Positions 33,595 to 41,563 of a DNA stretch of 51,249 nucleotides are shown in pieces (position 1 is the first letter of the stretch; each line of letters begins with the position of its first letter). Position numbers and translations under genes: made by a program. Source of the stretch: Alistipes sp. GTDB lineage: Bacteria > Bacteroidota > Bacteroidia > Bacteroidales > Rikenellaceae. Below the pieces are notes generated by a model that saw nothing but the letters and a program-made list of their open reading frames with translations, searched no databases and was not told where the DNA came from. The stretch is from the NCBI GenBank assembly GCA_031285345.1, contig JAITWI010000030.1, positions 1 through 51,249 on the forward strand, in the 5' to 3' direction.

Positions 33595-34197
33595 TTAGCA
33601 GGCGGGTTGTCCACCCTGGCGCGCCATGTAGTCAGCCTTCACGTCTTCGTAGAAGTTGATTTGGGCCAGCGACATATAGGGCTGGATCCAGAAAGCCAGG
33701 ATGCCGAAAGTGAGGCCGCAGAGCAGAGCCCAACCGAAATAGCGCAGATAGAGGCCGAACAGCTTCATCTTGTAGCCCTTCATCATGCGGTCGCTGATGC
33801 GAATCGCCTGACGAGCCGAAATGCCGTCGAAGTCGGGGTCGGCCAAAATGTTGAACGTCATAGCGTAGGCGAACGCCTTGATGATGGCCGGGATGTAGAG
33901 CAAAAACATCCACAGGATGAGGAACAGCGTCATCAGCAGGTAGGCGACGAACGAGCGGCTGAAGTCCTCGAAGCCGGAGAAGATCGCATCCAACTTGGGC
34001 GACTGACCCGCCTTGACCTGACGCAGGTACTTGATGAAGCCGAGCGACATGGGACCGGTGACGAGCAGCGGGCCGACCATCAACGCACCGGAGGCCAGCA
34101 CGATCAGCGTGTAGACAAGGGTAGCGAGAGCGGCGGCGCCCCAATGACCCTTCAACGACGCCTTGGCGTCGCGCATTAACTGTAAGTTTGAAGTCAT
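33595..34197 (-). CDS. DUF975-family integral membrane protein
   Basis: The 200-residue protein has four to five membrane segments: about 20-45 (ALATLVYTLIVLASGALMVGPLLVTG), 85-110, 115-130 and 150-175. The opening MRDAKASLKGHWGAA and the block FSRSFVAYLLMTLFLILWMFLL...IPAIIKAFAYAMTFNILADPD match the DUF975 family, whose role is unknown. It appears monocistronic. Upstream lies about 200 bases of degenerate repeats, and no convincing -7 box was found. Confidence 0.85.
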   Translation of the reverse strand: MTSNLQLMRDAKASLKGHWGAAALATLVYTLIVLASGALMVGPLLVTGPMSLGFIKYLRQVKAGQSPKLDAIFSGFEDFSRSFVAYLLMTLFLILWMFLLYIPAIIKAFAYAMTFNILADPDFDGISARQAIRISDRMMKGYKMKLFGLYLRYFGWALLCGLTFGILAFWIQPYMSLAQINFYEDVKADYMARQGGQPAC

Positions 34198-34204
34198 AAC
34201 GTTA

Positions 34205-34405
34205 TAATTATTAATGGTTTGTGGGTTTTGTTACGTTGTTTGTGAGTTCGTTGTTTGTGGATTTCGTTACGTTGTTGTTGTTCGTGGGCTGAGCGTTCGT
34301 TACGTTATTTGCGGTGCGGTGCGGTGCATTGTTCGTTATTCGTGGATTGCGAGTTCGTATGCTATTTGAGAGTTCGTTGTTTGTGGTTTGAAGGTTCGTT
34401 GTGGC
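34205..34405. repeat. Degenerate GTTCGTTGTTTGTGG-type repeats
   Basis: Many imperfect copies of GTTCGTT(G/A)TTTGTGG and TTCGTTACGTT fill the stretch, with GCGGTGCGGTGCG in the middle. There is no ORF with coding character. It abuts the tandem copies of the acyl-CoA synthetase 3' end, and their GGTTCGTGGATTTCG block may derive from the same sequence. Confidence 0.7.
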
Positions 34406-34521
34406 GGTTCGTGGATTTCGCGCCTTTTCGCGCGTAATACTCTATTTTCGGTTCGTGGATTTCGCGCCCTTTCGCGCGCAATACTCTATTTTCGGTTCGT
34501 GGATTTCGCGCCCTTTCGCGC
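34406..34521 (-). repeat. Tandem copies of the acyl-CoA synthetase 3' end
   Basis: Units start at 34406, 34450 and 34494 with a period of exactly 44 bases. The third lies in the coding end of the gene. On the minus strand each encodes ARKGAKSTNRK; in the gene this is followed by a TAG stop at 34486-34488, and the next unit repeats the same string. Confidence 0.92.
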
Positions 34522-36174
34522 ATACAAAAACCTCTTGATCTTCAGCGACGGGGTCTTCTCGAACTCTTCCACCTGCTCCTCCACCTCCGACAGGCGCGAA
34601 AAACTCGCCACCCGGCCGTTCACATAATTCAAAGCCTCGCGGCGGATATCCTCCATCCGGTTGGCCAAATTCTCGCGGAAGCCGTGATACTTGCGCTCCA
34701 GCTCGTCGTAGTTGAACTGCACCAGAGCCACCAATTTGCCCTTCTGATCCTCCGTGACGAGCGAGTCGGTCACGTATACAAGGCTGTTGAGAATGCTCTC
34801 TATCTCCTCGGGGTAGATGTTTTCGCCGCTTGCGCTCACAAGCATACTGTTGAGTCGCCCCTTGATAGACACGAACCCGTCGTCCGAAATGCTCGCAAGG
34901 TCGCCCGTGCGGAACCAGCCGTCGGTGGTGAACACCTCGGCCGTCTTCTCCGGATTCTTGAAGTAACCCTGCATCACGCAAGGGGTCAAAGCCACGAGTT
35001 CGCCCTCGCCCTCGGCGTTGACGTCGTCCAACCGCAGCTGAACATAAGGCACCGCCGGGCCCGTGGAGCCCAGGCGCACCTCGGACGGAACCGCTCCCGC
35101 CAACAGGGGCGCCGTTTCGGTGAGGCCGTAGCCTATCGAGTAGGGGAAGCGCGCCTCGATGAGGAACCGCTCGGTGCTGCTGTCGAGTTTCGCGCCGCCG
35201 ATGCCGAAAAAGCGCATCCTGCCGCCGAACACTTTTATCAACTTTTTGCCCGCCAGTCGGTGCAGCAGTCGCCGGAAGAACGGACGCGAATAGAACGCCC
35301 TCCACACCGCGCTCGACGTAAACCGCGCCAGCACCTGGGTCTTGTAGAGCTTGTCCATAATGAGCGGCACCGACATCATGAGCGTCGGGCGAATCTCCTT
35401 CATGGCCGGCATCAGGGTCGAGGTCGTCGGCGGACGGTCGAGATAGAACACCTTGGCTCCGTAAGCGAACGGATATATCATCCCTATCGAGCATTCGTAG
35501 GTGTGGCTCAGCGGCAAAATAGACAGGAAAACGTCCTCCTCGGTGATGGGAAAAGTTCCGAACGACACGTCGACGTGCCTTGCCAGCGCGTAGTGCGACA
35601 ACATCACCCCTTTGGGCGCCGAGGTGGTGCCGGAGGTGTAGATGATCGCCGCCGTGTCCTCCGGCGCGGGGGTTTTACGCTTGCCCGGCACCACGCCCTC
35701 GCCTGCACCACGCCCCGCACCATCGCCTGCACCCTCGCCTGCACCACGCCCCGCACCCTCGCGAGCCTGAATGACCCCCAAGTTTTTGGTACGGATGACG
35801 ATGTTTTGCGACTCCAGCGTCTCGCGCGACAGTTTCGAATAGAGTTTGTCCGACACGAGCAGCGCCTTCGACTCGGAGTGGCGGATGATCTGGTCGAACT
35901 CCTCGCCCGAGAATCCGGGCAAAATGGGCACCACCACCATGCCCATCTCCACCACGGCGAAGTAGCACACCGGCCAGTTGGGCATGCTGCTGCTCAGCAA
36001 CGCCACCTTGTCGCCGGCCGACAGGCCAGCCCCTAACAGCAACCGCTGCAATTCGCGGGCGCGCTCGCCGAATTGGCGATATGTGATACTCTCCCGCTCA
36101 TACATCACGTGGGATGTTCTGTCGGCGTATCGTGTTATGCTGTTGTGATATACTTCTGCTAATGTGGATGCCAT
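34486..36174 (-). CDS. AMP-forming long-chain acyl-CoA synthetase
   Basis: From ATG 36174 the protein has 562 residues. AMP-binding motifs are AAIIYTSGTTSAPKGVMLSH, GYGLTETAP and DGWFRTGDLASI, and the C-terminal hinge and Lys region is near SLKIKRFLY. It activates fatty acids to acyl-CoA in the cytoplasm. A Gly/Ala/Arg/Glu repeat of about 27 residues is inserted at about 138-164. The usual end would be LKIKRFLY; 11 further residues (ARKGAKSTNRK) follow and are the repeated tail described separately. A longer frame to 36267 runs through the promoter region and was not used. Confidence 0.9.
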   Translation of the reverse strand: MASTLAEVYHNSITRYADRTSHVMYERESITYRQFGERARELQRLLLGAGLSAGDKVALLSSSMPNWPVCYFAVVEMGMVVVPILPGFSGEEFDQIIRHSESKALLVSDKLYSKLSRETLESQNIVIRTKNLGVIQAREGAGRGAGEGAGDGAGRGAGEGVVPGKRKTPAPEDTAAIIYTSGTTSAPKGVMLSHYALARHVDVSFGTFPITEEDVFLSILPLSHTYECSIGMIYPFAYGAKVFYLDRPPTTSTLMPAMKEIRPTLMMSVPLIMDKLYKTQVLARFTSSAVWRAFYSRPFFRRLLHRLAGKKLIKVFGGRMRFFGIGGAKLDSSTERFLIEARFPYSIGYGLTETAPLLAGAVPSEVRLGSTGPAVPYVQLRLDDVNAEGEGELVALTPCVMQGYFKNPEKTAEVFTTDGWFRTGDLASISDDGFVSIKGRLNSMLVSASGENIYPEEIESILNSLVYVTDSLVTEDQKGKLVALVQFNYDELERKYHGFRENLANRMEDIRREALNYVNGRVASFSRLSEVEEQVEEFEKTPSLKIKRFLYARKGAKSTNRK

Positions 36175-36204
36175 AACGGGTTTTGTGTGTAGCGGATATT
36201 TGCG

Positions 36205-36262
36205 CAAATATAACGCAAGTCGGGCGGAAACGCAAACTTGTCGGCAAATTTCGCAAGGCGCC
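36205..36262 (-). promoter_or_regulatory. Dispersed-repeat promoter of the acyl-CoA synthetase gene
   Basis: On the minus strand: GCGAAATTTGCCGAC, AAGTTTGCG, TTTCCGCCCGAC and then the -7 box TATATTTG (36205-36212). The blocks match the guaB-type repeat loosely but in the same order. Confidence 0.6.
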
Positions 36263-36394
36263 GCCAATATTTGTCACCACGCACCGGATCCACACGTCGC
36301 GTCGCGACAAATCCACACGTCGCCGCCGAAGCACGAGAGCCCTCCGCCACAAGGCGAAAGGCTCCCGATCGGTTCGTTTACTATGTTTTCGCCC

Positions 36395-36452
36395 GCCGGG
36401 CCGCTCAGTCGGGCTGCTCAGTCGAGCCGCTCAGTCGGGCGCGCGGCCCGGC
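36395..36452. repeat. GC-rich inverted repeat with three short repeats in its loop
   Basis: GCCGGGCCGC (36395-36404) and GCGGCCCGGC (36443-36452) are perfect reverse complements. The loop has three copies of GCTCAGTCG(G/A)G-like sequence. It lies directly after the frame-corrected end of the FISUMP gene and may end its transcript. The remaining sequence to 36262 has a doubled ATCCACACGTCGC string but no gene. Confidence 0.65.
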
Positions 36453-36457
36453 CTAAA

Positions 36458-37796
36458 TCACCTGTCGCGGACGCAGCGGACGGAGATCTTTCTGCCCAAG
36501 TAGGTAGTTATCCTCTGGATAATCGCTCCGTCACTATAAAAAATACGACGGAGTCGCGCTCTGAGGCGTAGTCGCCCAGTAGTAGCATGCGACACCCTCC
36601 TCCGCAGCACCTTCACTGTGGCCGGAGAGAGCGAAAAAGAGGGTGCCGCCGGGAGTTATCACATTCATACCTACTGTATGATTGGAAGTCATGATTTCGC
36701 ACGTCGCCACGTTCATCAAGGCACCATAATCATCTATCGTAGGCATCCTCCACCCCGCCGGGCAGATGGAGCCGTCGGTGCCGGTGCCGTTCGTCGGGAT
36801 GGTCGCTTCATCAAAGAAGTATTGATTCGCGCCGTCGTAGGCGAAAGGCGTCGCGGCGAAATTTCCGGGAGTGGAGACGTTCACACCCGCCCAAATGATG
36901 TCGCCCACCACTACGGAGGGGATCAGATCCGCCTCGTCCGAACCGTGATTGACGGTCGTCCAGTCGGCGATGGAGTGGGCGGCGACGGTAACCTCCGCGC
37001 GATTGATGGTCACGGGATCGACGTAGTGGCTGCCGGCGTCGAAGTCGTGGCCGGCGGGGATTTGCCACTCGAACGTCTCGCCGCCGAGGGTAAAGGTGAC
37101 GCTGCGTCCTTCGGCGCCGTCGGGTTGCGGCACGAGAATGGTGGTGAACGTTGCGTCGGCTCCGCTCTCGGCCGCGGCGGCTTTCTCCGGCGAGAACGCT
37201 GCGGTGAGCGTAGCGTCTATCGAACCGTCGGAGATGTTGAACGTCGCCTCGAAGGGCATTCCGTCGAACACCACATCCGAGGCGGCCATAGCGGCGATCT
37301 GGTCGGCGGTAACCCCGTCGCCCGCACGGACGTTGAGCGTGATTTTGCTCATCAGGTGGCGGAATTCGAGGTTCACGGGCTCGGCGCTATTCGCCACATC
37401 GACGGCGTTGGCGTAGAGCGCGTCGGTCTGGTAGGTGACGTTCACGGTGTAGTAGTCGTTCATGGAGACCGTCCACGGATAGACGGCGGCGAAATCGGCC
37501 GTGCCCGTCCGCGGGTAGTAGAACGGCATGCCGTCCACCGGTTCGAGCGCGCCGGAGGCGGCGTCGGTGACGGTGAACTCCTTGTTGTAGGTATTCATGC
37601 CGTCCTCCCTGAGCATCCAAACGCCGAGGCGGTCGCCGGCCACCCACGCGTTGCCGTCGGGCGTGGTGCGGGTGGCGGCGGGCAGAGTGGCGGAGAATCG
37701 CACCTGCTGCGCGGACGGCTCGGGCGTCCCTTCGTTCGAGCAACCGGTCGTCGACAGCGTGGCGGCGACGATTGTTAAATAAAGTATTTTTTTCAT
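36458..37796 (-). pseudogene. Fimbrillin-like/FISUMP lipoprotein, frameshifted at a six-A run
   Basis: The open frame (420 residues, stop at 36534) starts with a lipoprotein signal (STTGC, Cys 19), a fimbrillin-like N-terminal half (QVRFSATLPAATRTTPDGNAWVAGDRLGVW) and a FISUMP half (GSICPAGWRMPTIDDYGALM, GMNVITPGGTLFFALSG). It breaks off at PSYFL. If the A6 run at 36538-36543 had five A, translation would go on as FYSDGAIIQRITTYLGRK and finish ISVRCVRDR at 36458, the proper FISUMP end. The last 25 or so residues are therefore lost in the present state. This may be phase variation, a fixed mutation or a sequencing error. It is the last gene of the surface operon. Confidence 0.85.
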
Positions 37797-37824
37797 AGTT
37801 TATATTTTAAAATTTTCGCCGCAT

Positions 37825-39210
37825 TTATTGCGTCTGCACGCAACGGACGGATATCTGAACATCCCGACCATTCGAATTCCATCGCGTGCTGACCATCAAA
37901 TTGTCAAATGAAAGGATCCTCGCATGATTCTCATACACCTCAGCCGCAGACGTACTCGTCCAATAGTCGCCGTCAACACCCCGATCGCCGGAAGCACCTC
38001 CATTGTAAAGGTAACCGGAGGCGGCGAAAAAGAGGGTGCCGCCGGGGGTCACGACATTCATCCCCCTCGGCTCGGAATTTACCCAACCAGGATTGCTCGT
38101 GTAATACTCACCGTCTTCTTCGACCGGCCCCGTATTGGTCGCCGCGGCCATCAAAGCCTTATATTCCAGCTGAGTCGGCATCCTCCACCCCGCCGGGCAG
38201 ATCGAGCCGTCGGTGCCGGTGCCGTTGGCCGGATTGACCGCATCCTCCCAGAAGTACTGATACTGGTAGTCGTAGGTGTAGGGCGTGGCGGCGAACATTC
38301 CGGGCCTTTCCACGTTGCGCGTCGCCCACTTGAGGCCGCCTACGATTACGCCCGGGTCGGTGAGTCTGGCCGGGTCGACGGGTATCCGCAACTCGAACAG
38401 ATCCGCACGCCCACGAATTAGCCAAACTTCTTCGCTCAACGGTGTGCTTTGGAACGTCTTGTCGCCGCTTTGGATTAGGAACATGCTCGTGCCCGCCGCG
38501 ACCGGGAAAAGACCAGTGTAGTTTGAACGGGAAAAAACAAAGGCGCGGAACGTCACCCCGTCCGCCATGCGGAACATATTCACCTCCTTCAGCCCGCCGT
38601 CAAAAGAGATCCAAACACCGCGCAACGTGACGGTCAACTCCTCGTCGGGGTCGAGCGTCTCGTAGGGGTCGTCTATCGTCAGCTGTATCAAGGCGTTCGC
38701 AGGAGAAAACGACAACGGTACCGCCTCTCCCGCACTCATTGGCGGAGTGTCTGCGGAAACGAGCACGTTCGACAGGCGGTGGTTCTGCGCCGTGCTCTGA
38801 TCTTGTCGCACCCTAACAATATTCCCCGCCAAAGAGCTGTAGGGATAGAACGCGTTAAAACTGAGCTCGCCGACACCCTCCGGCCAAAAAATGTCGCCGC
38901 TCCAGCTGTCGGTCTCCTTGTCGTAGGTCAGGGGCGCGTTTTCGATGACAAACTGATCTCCGTCCTTTGCGTAGATGCCGATCATGTCGCCATCCTCCCA
39001 CGAGTTTTTGAAGTCGGTTCCGGCAATCACGCGGGTTTGCGGATCTGCTGCGTCTGTTTTTTCGGAGGCGCCTTCGGCGAAACCGATTTTGAATTCGATG
39101 CGCTCGCCCTGCGTTTTGCCGCCGCCGTTCGGTTCGGCGATGTCGGCGATGTCGGTGGCGCACCCGGCCAACAACATCGGCAGGGTGCACAAAAATAATA
39201 TTCGTTTCAT
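37825..39210 (-). CDS. Fimbrillin-like/FISUMP lipoprotein
   Basis: The 461-residue protein has a lipoprotein signal (LAGC, Cys 16) and a fimbrillin-like N-terminal region (TRVIAGTDFKNSWEDGDMIGIYA, LSFNAFYPYSS, PLSFSPANALIQLTI). A C-terminal FISUMP domain follows (WATRNVERPGMFAATPY, GSICPAGWRMPTQLEYKALM, GMNVVTPGGTLFFAASG, DGDYWTSTSAAE) and it ends ISVRCVQTQ. It is likely exported to the surface as an adhesin or tip-type subunit. It lies between the DUF5119-like gene, nine bases upstream, and the frameshifted paralogue, 28 bases downstream. Confidence 0.85.
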   Translation of the reverse strand: MKRILFLCTLPMLLAGCATDIADIAEPNGGGKTQGERIEFKIGFAEGASEKTDAADPQTRVIAGTDFKNSWEDGDMIGIYAKDGDQFVIENAPLTYDKETDSWSGDIFWPEGVGELSFNAFYPYSSLAGNIVRVRQDQSTAQNHRLSNVLVSADTPPMSAGEAVPLSFSPANALIQLTIDDPYETLDPDEELTVTLRGVWISFDGGLKEVNMFRMADGVTFRAFVFSRSNYTGLFPVAAGTSMFLIQSGDKTFQSTPLSEEVWLIRGRADLFELRIPVDPARLTDPGVIVGGLKWATRNVERPGMFAATPYTYDYQYQYFWEDAVNPANGTGTDGSICPAGWRMPTQLEYKALMAAATNTGPVEEDGEYYTSNPGWVNSEPRGMNVVTPGGTLFFAASGYLYNGGASGDRGVDGDYWTSTSAAEVYENHARILSFDNLMVSTRWNSNGRDVQISVRCVQTQ

Positions 39211-39218
39211 TTTCTTTC

Positions 39219-40151
39219 TTATTCTGCTGTTATTCCCTCGCGTTCGATGCGTTCCCAGTTATCTATGGTGGAGGTGAATCCCGCTTCGGAGGGGGTCTCC
39301 ACTATCTGCGTGCCGAGCACTACGGGGGTTTTCTTGTTAGTATTGAAGCCTGCGAGCGTTTCGGTCATGTCGCTGTCCAGCACTATGACATCGGGGCGGT
39401 TTTCGGCGAAAAATATCCACACGCTCATAATCTGCGAGGTGCCCGTCACGCCCAGCAGGCGCGTCGAGGCCTGCCACTTGCCGTCGGCGTTCTTCTCGAA
39501 GTCGAACTGCACTTCCGACGAGACGGAGTGTTTGCCCGTGTCGAAGTCGAGCTTCTTAGCCGCGCCCGTCAAAGTCCCGGCGATGCCATCTATCCGGTCG
39601 GCGTTCTCGCCCGTGGGTTCTATTATAAAGGTAAGTTCACCGACCTGCTGGCTCATGGGGGCGACTATCTCCTGAGCACCGCCGCCTTGTATGTCGGCAT
39701 CCATCGCGCTGGTGAACAGCCACCCGATATTGCCGGTAAGAAGGCCGCCGTACTCTTCTCCTTGGCGCGTCCCTGCGAGGTTTCGCCTTTCGCGCATTCC
39801 TGCGAGATTTTCGCGCGCGTCGGCGAGACTTCGCCGTTGGGGTTCCTGCTCCTCCTCTAAGTCCATGACCGTGACCACGGTTCCATCCACCTTAACGCCT
39901 TGCGTCGGATTCCAAATATGCAGACGATAGGTGTCCCGGGTGAACGGATGGTCGATCTTTTGGGCCGCCTCGGTGTGGGTGGCGGAGTAGTCGCCCAGTT
40001 CGACGTTGTAACTTTCGGGCACCGTGACGCCCTCCGAGCGCTCGCTCCACTCGGTGGTGAGCACAAGGCCGGCTTCGTTGAGCGGGTCGTAGATGCGGCA
40101 CGAGGAGAACGAGAGAGCCAGCCCCGCCGCGAGAATCAATATTTTTTTCAT
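39219..40151 (-). CDS. DUF5119-like fimbrial accessory lipoprotein
   Basis: The 310-residue protein starts MKKILILAAGLALSFSSC, a lipoprotein signal with Cys 18. The mature part opens with TTEWSERSEGVTVPESYNV and has TYRLHIWNPTQGVKVDG, the layout of DUF5119/FimB-Mfa2-type anchors found in Bacteroidetes fimbrial operons. About residues 103-130 are Arg/Glu-rich with a repeated (E/R)NLAG motif, a likely recent insertion. Its ATG overlaps the stop of the upstream DUF3575 gene (ATGA), so the genes are translationally coupled. The domain assignment is from pattern and context. Confidence 0.65.
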   Translation of the reverse strand: MKKILILAAGLALSFSSCRIYDPLNEAGLVLTTEWSERSEGVTVPESYNVELGDYSATHTEAAQKIDHPFTRDTYRLHIWNPTQGVKVDGTVVTVMDLEEEQEPQRRSLADARENLAGMRERRNLAGTRQGEEYGGLLTGNIGWLFTSAMDADIQGGGAQEIVAPMSQQVGELTFIIEPTGENADRIDGIAGTLTGAAKKLDFDTGKHSVSSEVQFDFEKNADGKWQASTRLLGVTGTSQIMSVWIFFAENRPDVIVLDSDMTETLAGFNTNKKTPVVLGTQIVETPSEAGFTSTIDNWERIEREGITAE

Positions 40152-41422
40152 CGTATTGTCCAGATTAAGTTTACGCCCACTTGCGTCGGGCCGAAGAAGT
40201 TTTTATGCAGGCCCGCCTCTTTTGTGTAGCGCGTGCGGTTGAACACCTCGAAGGTGTCGTAATCCATGCGCGTGTAGCCCAGGCCGACGTTGAAGTCGAT
40301 GGCGAAACTGCGCGACAGCGGCAGCTTGTAGCCCGCCACGACCCCCGCGCCCCACGACGTGCCCTGATAGCCGCGGTCGCGGAACAGCAGACCGTCGTAG
40401 ATGTTGTACTTTGTGAAGTTGGCCGACACGCCCGTGTAGAAGTTTTTGTCCTTCGCAAGGGGATACCAGCGCAGTTCGGGGTTGACGAGCCACATCTTCT
40501 GCACCTTGCCGTGTTCGTCGCCCCAATAGGCGTATCCGCCGTCCAGCTTGATGCCGAAATCGCCCACGGGAATCTCCACACCCAGAGTCGGCAGCATAAA
40601 CGCGTCGTAGAGCAGGTTGGTGCGGATGTCGAAGCGCAGACGCTTTTTCGGCGCGGGTGCGGGCTCGGGAGCGGGAGCGGGCTCGATTACGGGTTCCGGC
40701 TCCGGTTGGGGTTCCGGCTCCGGTTGGGGAGCGGGTTCGGGCTGCATGATGAGGCTGATTTCAGTCGAACCCGAGCGCAGGTGGCGCAGAATGTAGTTAT
40801 CGCGCAGATAGACGAAAGTCCGCCTGCCCGACATGGTCACCATGCGGTTGTTCTTCTGCTGGTCGGTCAGGTTTTCGTCGCGCAGAATTTGGAGCAACTG
40901 CTCCCTCGCCGGCACGTTTTCGTCGGCCTCGACCACCTCGATCAGAGGTTCCCAATAGCGGCCGTCGACCTGTGCGACGATCATGTCGGGGTCGAGGGCG
41001 GGACACACATCGACGATGTAGTTTTTGAGCGACTCGGCGCGCCTCAGGGCGAGTCTCCTGTTGTAGGTCGGGCTTCCCTCGGGAGAGGTCGCCGCCACGA
41101 TCTCGATGGATTCGAGGCGCGATATAAACTCGCGGTCGGAGAGCATCTTGCCTAAGTTCTCAAGGCTCACCTCGTTCTCCATGAATTCGGCGTCCACCAC
41201 GTCGCTGTCGAAGCGGAACAGGATGGACACGCGATTTTCGGCATCGCCTGCCGACGGCTCGAACTGAGTTTGGTCCGTCTCTTGAAGCGGGACCTGGGTT
41301 TGGATCTGCTCCGTCTCTTGAAGCGGGGCCTGGGTTTGGGCCGCCGCTTGAGTTTGGGCTGCCGCACCGGCCGCGAGCAAAACGGCAAATGTCAGCAATA
41401 ATAATGGTTTCATCATTTTCAT
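40148..41422 (-). CDS. OmpA-like/DUF3575 fusion protein, first gene of the surface operon
   Basis: The 424-residue protein has a signal peptide (LLLTFAVLLAAGAAAQ), a Gln/Thr-rich repeat (QTQ and PLQET units), and an OmpA-like domain at about 65-150 (VSILFRFDSDVVDAEF, ATSPEGSPTYNRRLALRRAESLKNYI). A Pro/Glu linker with PQPEPEP units follows, then a C-terminal DUF3575 beta-barrel (about 265-424: DIRTNLLYDAFMLPTLGVEI to FFGPTQVGVNLIWTIR). The start could also be the Met at 41413. DUF3575 and DUF3868 proteins head fimbrial operons of the Mfa/FimA type, so this protein probably helps place surface subunits. Its promoter faces that of the LuxR-type gene. Confidence 0.83.
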   Translation of the reverse strand: MKMMKPLLLLTFAVLLAAGAAAQTQAAAQTQAPLQETEQIQTQVPLQETDQTQFEPSAGDAENRVSILFRFDSDVVDAEFMENEVSLENLGKMLSDREFISRLESIEIVAATSPEGSPTYNRRLALRRAESLKNYIVDVCPALDPDMIVAQVDGRYWEPLIEVVEADENVPAREQLLQILRDENLTDQQKNNRMVTMSGRRTFVYLRDNYILRHLRSGSTEISLIMQPEPAPQPEPEPQPEPEPVIEPAPAPEPAPAPKKRLRFDIRTNLLYDAFMLPTLGVEIPVGDFGIKLDGGYAYWGDEHGKVQKMWLVNPELRWYPLAKDKNFYTGVSANFTKYNIYDGLLFRDRGYQGTSWGAGVVAGYKLPLSRSFAIDFNVGLGYTRMDYDTFEVFNRTRYTKEAGLHKNFFGPTQVGVNLIWTIR

Positions 41423-41446
41423 ACGTTTGGTTATTTATTTCGGGCG

Positions 41447-41454
41447 CAAAGTTA
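41447..41454 (-). promoter_or_regulatory. Surface operon -7 box
   Basis: TAACTTTG followed by C on the minus strand, 25 bases upstream of the first gene; TTTGTG about 20 bases further upstream can serve as the -33 element. Confidence 0.75.
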
Positions 41455-41519
41455 GACATGACATCTTGCGGACACAAATAGACAGGCAAAAACACACCTT
41501 GAAAATACTTTAAAACGAT

Positions 41520-41527
41520 TATCTTTG
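41520..41527 (+). promoter_or_regulatory. LuxR-type gene -7 box
   Basis: TATCTTTG on the plus strand, 37 bases upstream of ATG 41564. ACCTTGAAA occurs on both sides of it (about 41496 and 41530) and could be a regulator site. Confidence 0.7.
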
Positions 41528-41563
41528 TACCTTGAAACATATTGATCAACACCTCAAAACACC

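Noticed and set aside
34205-34405. Possible riboswitch or small RNA upstream of the DUF975 gene
   Set aside because: Only degenerate short direct repeats are visible, with no convincing stem structure.
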